NCBI GenBank assembly: GCA_964600595.1
Contig: CAZRKL010000035.1
Span: 1 to 19,108 of the forward strand
DNA from: DAIOEK01 sp964600595
GTDB lineage: Bacteria; Chloroflexota; Anaerolineae; Anaerolineales; Anaerolineaceae
Reading direction: 5' to 3'
Length of the DNA stretch: 19,108 nucleotides
Shown: in pieces, positions 15,670 to 19,108 of the stretch
How positions within the stretch are numbered: the first letter of the stretch is position 1
Layout: each line of letters opens with the position of its first letter
Translations under genes and position numbers: made by a program
Notes under the pieces: model-generated
The model's database searches: none
What the model saw: only the letters and a program-made list of their open reading frames with translations
What the model was told of the DNA's origin: nothing

Positions 15670-16352
15670 ACAGGACGTGGTACTCCGGTAATCTGAATTC
15701 CAGCATCATGAACACCATACTGTTTGTTAATGCCTATTAATATGGATGTCATTCCTTCTACTACAACGGAATTTTCCAGAACACCAGCGTCCCAACCGAT
15801 CATCCCCGCATCAGAAACCAGTTTCAATACAATTGCCCGTGATTCTTTATCTACTCCAGTTACCAGTACATCGCAGGTGATTTCTTCATTATTGAGCAAG
15901 TGCTCATACGAAATGTTCTGGAAAGCGGCGCATACTTTTACGCCTTCTCCCAGTACCTCCCTGGCTTCCTGCGCTGCAGAACCCGCCGGAGGCATTTGAA
16001 CCCGGGTTACTTTCGGCGGAACCAGTGGAACTGTAACATCGATCAGGATTTTTCCCTGTAGGGCATCTTTTAAAATCAAGAGTGTATCGCGATGGGCTGA
16101 GAATGGCACGGTTAATACAACCAGGTCAGCTTCAGACACTGCGTCAGGGTTGACCATGCCTTTTACCGGCAAAACACCTTTAAGTAAAGAATTTAGTTCA
16201 GCCGCTGCTGATTGCGCTTTTTCAGCCTGTCTTGAACCAATAATGATCTGATAGCCAGCTTTTGCCCAGCGGTAAGCCAACCCTTTTCCTTCTTTACCTG
16301 TTCCACCTGCAATTGCAATGGTTTTAATTTCCGGTAAAACCATATCTGACAT
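15666..16352 (-). CDS. npdG: NADPH-dependent F420 reductase (F420H2:NADP+ oxidoreductase)
   Basis: This enzyme moves hydride between NADPH and F420, so it sets the supply of F420H2. The 228-residue protein starts with a Rossmann dinucleotide loop, IAIAGGTGKEGKGLAYRWAKAG (12-33), followed by IIIGSR (36-41), where S40 and R41 fit binding of the 2'-phosphate of NADPH. Further on come VLTVPFSAH, VTVPLVPP, VKVCAAFQNISYEHL and the typical GVDKESRAIVLKLV. The whole pattern is that of the archaeal/bacterial npdG family. GGAGG lies just upstream of the ATG at 16352. It heads the F420 block, 13 bases after ssnA. Confidence 0.93.
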   Translation of the reverse strand: MSDMVLPEIKTIAIAGGTGKEGKGLAYRWAKAGYQIIIGSRQAEKAQSAAAELNSLLKGVLPVKGMVNPDAVSEADLVVLTVPFSAHRDTLLILKDALQGKILIDVTVPLVPPKVTRVQMPPAGSAAQEAREVLGEGVKVCAAFQNISYEHLLNNEEITCDVLVTGVDKESRAIVLKLVSDAGMIGWDAGVLENSVVVEGMTSILIGINKQYGVHDAGIQITGVPRPV

Positions 16353-16365
16353 ATTCCCTCCGTTC

Positions 16366-17712
16366 CTATTGTGCAGAAATTTTCTTGAATTTCTCCCAGA
16401 CTTTCACACTACTTTCCTTTGCCAGGGCACTGATCTCTGCTTCATCCAGGGTAGTTAATTTCCTATCCAGCATCAAAATCTTTCCATCCACCATCGTCAT
16501 GGTAACCATGCTGTCTCTAAAGCCAAAAATGATATGCCAGGGTAAGTTGCCCGCGTTCAAATCGGTGTACGGATGATAATCCACCAGGACGAGATCTGCC
16601 GCTGCACCAGGTTGAATGACACCAATTGGAGCTGCCGGGAAGAACATCCCGGCGAGTTTCGCATTATTATAGATCGCCATGGATGTGACATCATAACCAC
16701 CCATCCTGCGCGGATCACGGTTCCAGAGCTTATGAACAAGGTAAGCGGTTTTCCATTCTTCCCACATGGCATTGGAAAAACCATCATTTCCCAGACACAC
16801 ATGAACTCCAGCACGCAGCATGGCTTCAACATTGCCGATACCTACTCCGTTATTCATGTTGGAGCGCGGTTGGTGTGTTACCCAGGTTTGTGTTTCAGCC
16901 AGTAGATGTACTTCTTTTGCATCTACATGCACAGCATGAACAGCAATACTTTTAGGTCCCAGGATGCCGAATTTCTGCAACCGGTCAATTACTCTGGTAC
17001 CTGATTTTGCCAGGCTGTCATATTCATCTACTTCATGTTCTGCGGTATGGATATGAAAACCAACCCCATCCGGTGAAGCATTACGACAGGCTTCCAGGGT
17101 TTGATCAGAGAGGGTCAAACTGGCATGCAAGCCAAACGATGCTGACAGCCTTGGGTGTGGGTCTGATTTCATTTTTTGAATAAAACGCACATTTTCATCG
17201 ATTCCAAGTCTGGTGCCATCCGGTCCATTCCGGTCGGTCACTTCATAGCATAATGATGCCCTTACGCCAGAAACATCCACCGCCCTGGCTACTTCGTCAA
17301 GAGATCCTTCAATCGCATCTGGTGAAGCGTGATGATCAATAAGTGTTGTGGTGCCTGCTTTGATCGCATCGATGATGCAAACTTGAGAAGACAAATAAAT
17401 ATCTGCGAGGGTTAATGCCCTGTCGAGTCGCCACCAAAGTTTTTCCAGTATTTCTGGAAAATCTTTTGCTGGAGCGCCCGGAATAGCCATACCCCTGGCG
17501 TATGCACCATAAAAGTGAGTGTGCGCGCAAATATTTCCCGGCATGAGATACTGGCCATGGGCATCGAAAATTTCTTCTGACGGGTGCATTGCTTTTAGTT
17601 GTTCGGATGAGGCAATTTCTGCAATCCGGTTTCCGTCAATCCATACACCAAACCCATCCAATATCCTATTTTCCGGTTCCCACGTGATCACTTTTGCATT
17701 GAGAATTAGCAT
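16366..17712 (-). CDS. ssnA: SsnA-family putative aminohydrolase (amidohydrolase superfamily)
   Basis: This 448-residue protein is a metal-dependent hydrolase of the amidohydrolase superfamily, related to chlorohydrolases and guanine deaminase. It has the metal-binding HTH at 64-66, HIHTAE at 220-225 (H222 expected as metal ligand), H259/H262 in the VHAVHVD stretch and GNDGF with D310. The stretches LWWRLDRAL, IDHHASPDAIEGSL and RSNMNN closely resemble my memory of E. coli SsnA. ssnA belongs to purine and uric-acid cluster genes next to xanthine dehydrogenases and is thought to act on a purine ring or ring-opened product, but its exact reaction is not firmly known. GAGGAG lies 8 bases before the ATG. 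Its position beside three molybdenum hydroxylases agrees with such a role. Confidence 0.9.
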   Translation of the reverse strand: MLILNAKVITWEPENRILDGFGVWIDGNRIAEIASSEQLKAMHPSEEIFDAHGQYLMPGNICAHTHFYGAYARGMAIPGAPAKDFPEILEKLWWRLDRALTLADIYLSSQVCIIDAIKAGTTTLIDHHASPDAIEGSLDEVARAVDVSGVRASLCYEVTDRNGPDGTRLGIDENVRFIQKMKSDPHPRLSASFGLHASLTLSDQTLEACRNASPDGVGFHIHTAEHEVDEYDSLAKSGTRVIDRLQKFGILGPKSIAVHAVHVDAKEVHLLAETQTWVTHQPRSNMNNGVGIGNVEAMLRAGVHVCLGNDGFSNAMWEEWKTAYLVHKLWNRDPRRMGGYDVTSMAIYNNAKLAGMFFPAAPIGVIQPGAAADLVLVDYHPYTDLNAGNLPWHIIFGFRDSMVTMTMVDGKILMLDRKLTTLDEAEISALAKESSVKVWEKFKKISAQ

Positions 17713-17763
17713 ATAATCATCTCCTCATCATTCATCGCTTTTTACCGGGAATTCCATAACTTC
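17713..17763 (-). other. Longest intergenic gap, NUDIX to ssnA
   Basis: This 51-base gap is the largest non-coding stretch in the window. It holds the ssnA ribosome site (GAGGAG) and a 9-codon open frame that ends at a TGA next to that site. I see no hairpin followed by a T run and no clear -35/-10 pair, so I mark neither terminator nor promoter here. Confidence 0.5.
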
Positions 17764-18420
17764 TCAATCAAAAACTGCCGGTCTGTTCGTATCTTGTAAA
17801 TGCAAAAAAGCCTCACGTATATGTCTTTCCTGCGTGCGATGGATGGATAGCTCCGGTAATTCATCCAATGAGTAGAATTTCACCTCCAGAGTCTCAAAAC
17901 TTGGACGCGGTGAACCTTCTAAATATTCACAAAGGAATAACACCTTATAGCAATGGAATACATTCACCGGATCGCGGTCATGGTTGGCTTCGTAAACGCC
18001 TACAACCCGCCTGGCTTTCGCTTTTATGCCAGTCTCTTCCATGATTTCACGCTCAACCATCGATGAAGGGGATTCGTTCACATCTGCATATCCCCCGGGC
18101 AATGACCACAACCCATCGAGCATTTCCTTCACCATGAGAATTTGCCCATCCTTGAAAACAGCTCCACGTACATCTACTTTGGGTGTAATGTATCCAGGCT
18201 GGGCGCACAACGCTGCCTGGACTTCCTCCAGCGGTTGGTCAACATGGTCATTGATCATGTCTGCTGCAATATCCATCAGCCGCTGAAATCGCTGGCGGTC
18301 GAACTCATTCTGCGTAAAATATAAGCCTGTTTGCCCAATTTGATGGATCTCGCGTGCCCATTTAAGCCATTGTGGGATTTCATGATCCTGAAGCATATTC
18401 AACCCTGCCAATTCCACCAT
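17764..18420 (-). CDS. NUDIX hydrolase with N-terminal NUDIX_N_2-like domain
   Basis: NUDIX enzymes cut nucleoside diphosphates linked to another group (ADP-ribose, NADH, FAD, sugar nucleotides). The box is complete: G110-x5-E116-x7-R124-E125-x2-E128-E129-x-G131 (numbered from the longest start). About 70 residues ahead of it match the helical N-terminal domain common in this subgroup (IPQWLKWAREIHQIGQTGLYF, then EFDRQRFQRLMDIAADMI). The start is uncertain: the ATG at 18420 gives 218 residues and a 41-base overlap with the upstream gene, while the ATG at 18396 gives 210 residues and has GGCAGGG upstream, and homology begins just after it. The substrate cannot be deduced. A 51-base gap to ssnA follows. 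Confidence 0.9.
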   Translation of the reverse strand: MVELAGLNMLQDHEIPQWLKWAREIHQIGQTGLYFTQNEFDRQRFQRLMDIAADMINDHVDQPLEEVQAALCAQPGYITPKVDVRGAVFKDGQILMVKEMLDGLWSLPGGYADVNESPSSMVEREIMEETGIKAKARRVVGVYEANHDRDPVNVFHCYKVLFLCEYLEGSPRPSFETLEVKFYSLDELPELSIHRTQERHIREAFLHLQDTNRPAVFD

Positions 18421-19108
18421 GTTCTTTGATGTGCCTGGCGATTAGTTCTTGATCCACAGGTAACCTGTCAACCCGATATCCGGTGGCGTTATAGATTGCA
18501 TTGGTAATCGCTGGCGTGGTTGGAATGCTGACAATTTCACCAACACCTTTGGCGCCAAATGGACCGGTGGATACTGGATGCTCCACAATCATGGATACAA
18601 TCTCTGGAGTATGGGTAATGGATGGAATGCGATACCTGGCTAATCGATCAGTGATAATCCTGCCATCTTTTGTCAGAAATGCCTCGGTGAGTGCATTCCC
18701 AAGCCCCATCACAGCGCCACCTTCTACCTGAACTGCTAATCCCAATGGATTAATTGCTGCGCCAACATCATTGGCAGCCAACAAGGTGAGCACCTTGACT
18801 TCTCCTGTTTGTGTGTCTACCTCAACCTCAGCAGCCTGGGCTGCAAAGGAAAACGCGAAATGCATATCGCCGCCTTTTCCGAGGGGTAGAGTTTGCGGAG
18901 CTTCATAAATGTACGTAACCTTAGGCTGGCTATTTACTGATTTACAAGCAGCATAAACCTCAAGCATACTCAGATCTTTGCCGCAAACATGAACCTTGCC
19001 GGCAGAGAAGGAGATTTCATCAGGGGAGCAATCAAATTTCTCAGAAAGCACTGTGCGGAGAGCCTGCTTAAAAGCTCTTGCAGCGTGTAATCCAGCATTC
19101 CCTGAAAC
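18380..19108 (-). CDS. Xanthine dehydrogenase-family molybdenum-binding subunit, C-terminal part (system A, partial)
   Basis: The frame is open to the right edge, so 242 residues of a larger catalytic subunit (normally about 700-1000) are visible; I read the first 19 directly from the sequence. It enters at VSGNAGLHAARAFKQAL, equivalent to the SGNxxxxAA helix of system C. It has ANDVGAAINPLGLAVQVEGGAVMGLGNAL and the active-site loop GPFGAKGVGE with the catalytic glutamate (visible residue 191). It ends GYRVDRLPVDQELI plus a short glycine-rich tail. It is clearly different from the molybdenum subunits of systems B and C. Its FAD and 2Fe-2S partners are presumably encoded upstream, beyond the window. 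Confidence 0.92.
   Translation of the reverse strand, partial: VSGNAGLHAARAFKQALRTVLSEKFDCSPDEISFSAGKVHVCGKDLSMLEVYAACKSVNSQPKVTYIYEAPQTLPLGKGGDMHFAFSFAAQAAEVEVDTQTGEVKVLTLLAANDVGAAINPLGLAVQVEGGAVMGLGNALTEAFLTKDGRIITDRLARYRIPSITHTPEIVSMIVEHPVSTGPFGAKGVGEIVSIPTTPAITNAIYNATGYRVDRLPVDQELIARHIKEHGGIGRVEYASGS

Noticed and set aside
17717..17760. A 9-codon open frame (MEFPVKSDE) in the gap before ssnA, possible leader peptide
   Set aside because: It is too short, has no ribosome site I can support and no attenuator hairpin nearby; chance is the simpler explanation.
1..19108. Transposons, CRISPR arrays, tRNA or rRNA genes, prophage parts
   Set aside because: Coding sequence fills nearly the whole window in one direction. 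I saw no transposase, integrase, direct-repeat array or tRNA-like cloverleaf; I could not run a search for these.

Overview
The window is a single, very tightly packed set of genes that all read on the minus strand, so transcription runs from position 19108 towards position 1. I support 19 coding regions. Two run off the edges: a YqeC-type accessory protein at the left and the C-terminal part of a molybdenum hydroxylase at the right. Neighbouring genes overlap or lie within about 51 bases of each other, and many are joined by ATGA stop/start overlaps. I see no internal terminator, no promoter-sized gap, and no RNA gene, mobile element or CRISPR array, so this looks like the inside of one long operon or a few abutting ones.

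Region by region, in the order of transcription. (1) 19108-16366: the end of a xanthine dehydrogenase-type molybdenum subunit (system A), a NUDIX hydrolase, and an SsnA-like aminohydrolase. (2) 16352-12742: a coenzyme F420 block with NADPH:F420 reductase, cofE, a 2H phosphoesterase, cofD and cofC. (3) 12723-11236: a luciferase-like F420-dependent oxidoreductase candidate and a PaaI-type hotdog thioesterase. (4) 11239-7501: a second molybdenum hydroxylase (system B), made of a YgfM-like FAD subunit and a fused 2Fe-2S/molybdenum subunit like E. coli XdhD. (5) 7500-5339: a CBS-containing DHH family II pyrophosphatase and an XdhC-type cofactor chaperone. (6) 5321-1301: a third molybdenum hydroxylase (system C), made of a fused FAD/2Fe-2S subunit, a small two-helix membrane protein and a molybdenum subunit. 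(7) 1304-1: the accessory proteins YqeB and YqeC, which family knowledge ties to selenium-dependent molybdenum hydroxylases.

The organism is most likely an anaerobic bacterium that makes F420. A member of the Chloroflexota (Anaerolineae-like) is my best guess. Stand-alone CofC, CofD and CofE, strong AGGAGG ribosome sites, and SsnA/XdhD/YgfM/YqeB/YqeC-type genes fit that, but no marker gene in the window proves it.

Working model (inference): hydroxylation of a purine or other N-heterocycle by several molybdenum hydroxylases, some perhaps carrying labile selenium, followed by SsnA-type hydrolytic cleavage. The F420 block and the luciferase-like enzyme would add an F420H2-dependent reductive step. 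The co-location of the complete late F420 pathway, an F420/NADPH exchanger and three molybdenum hydroxylases is the most notable point in this window.
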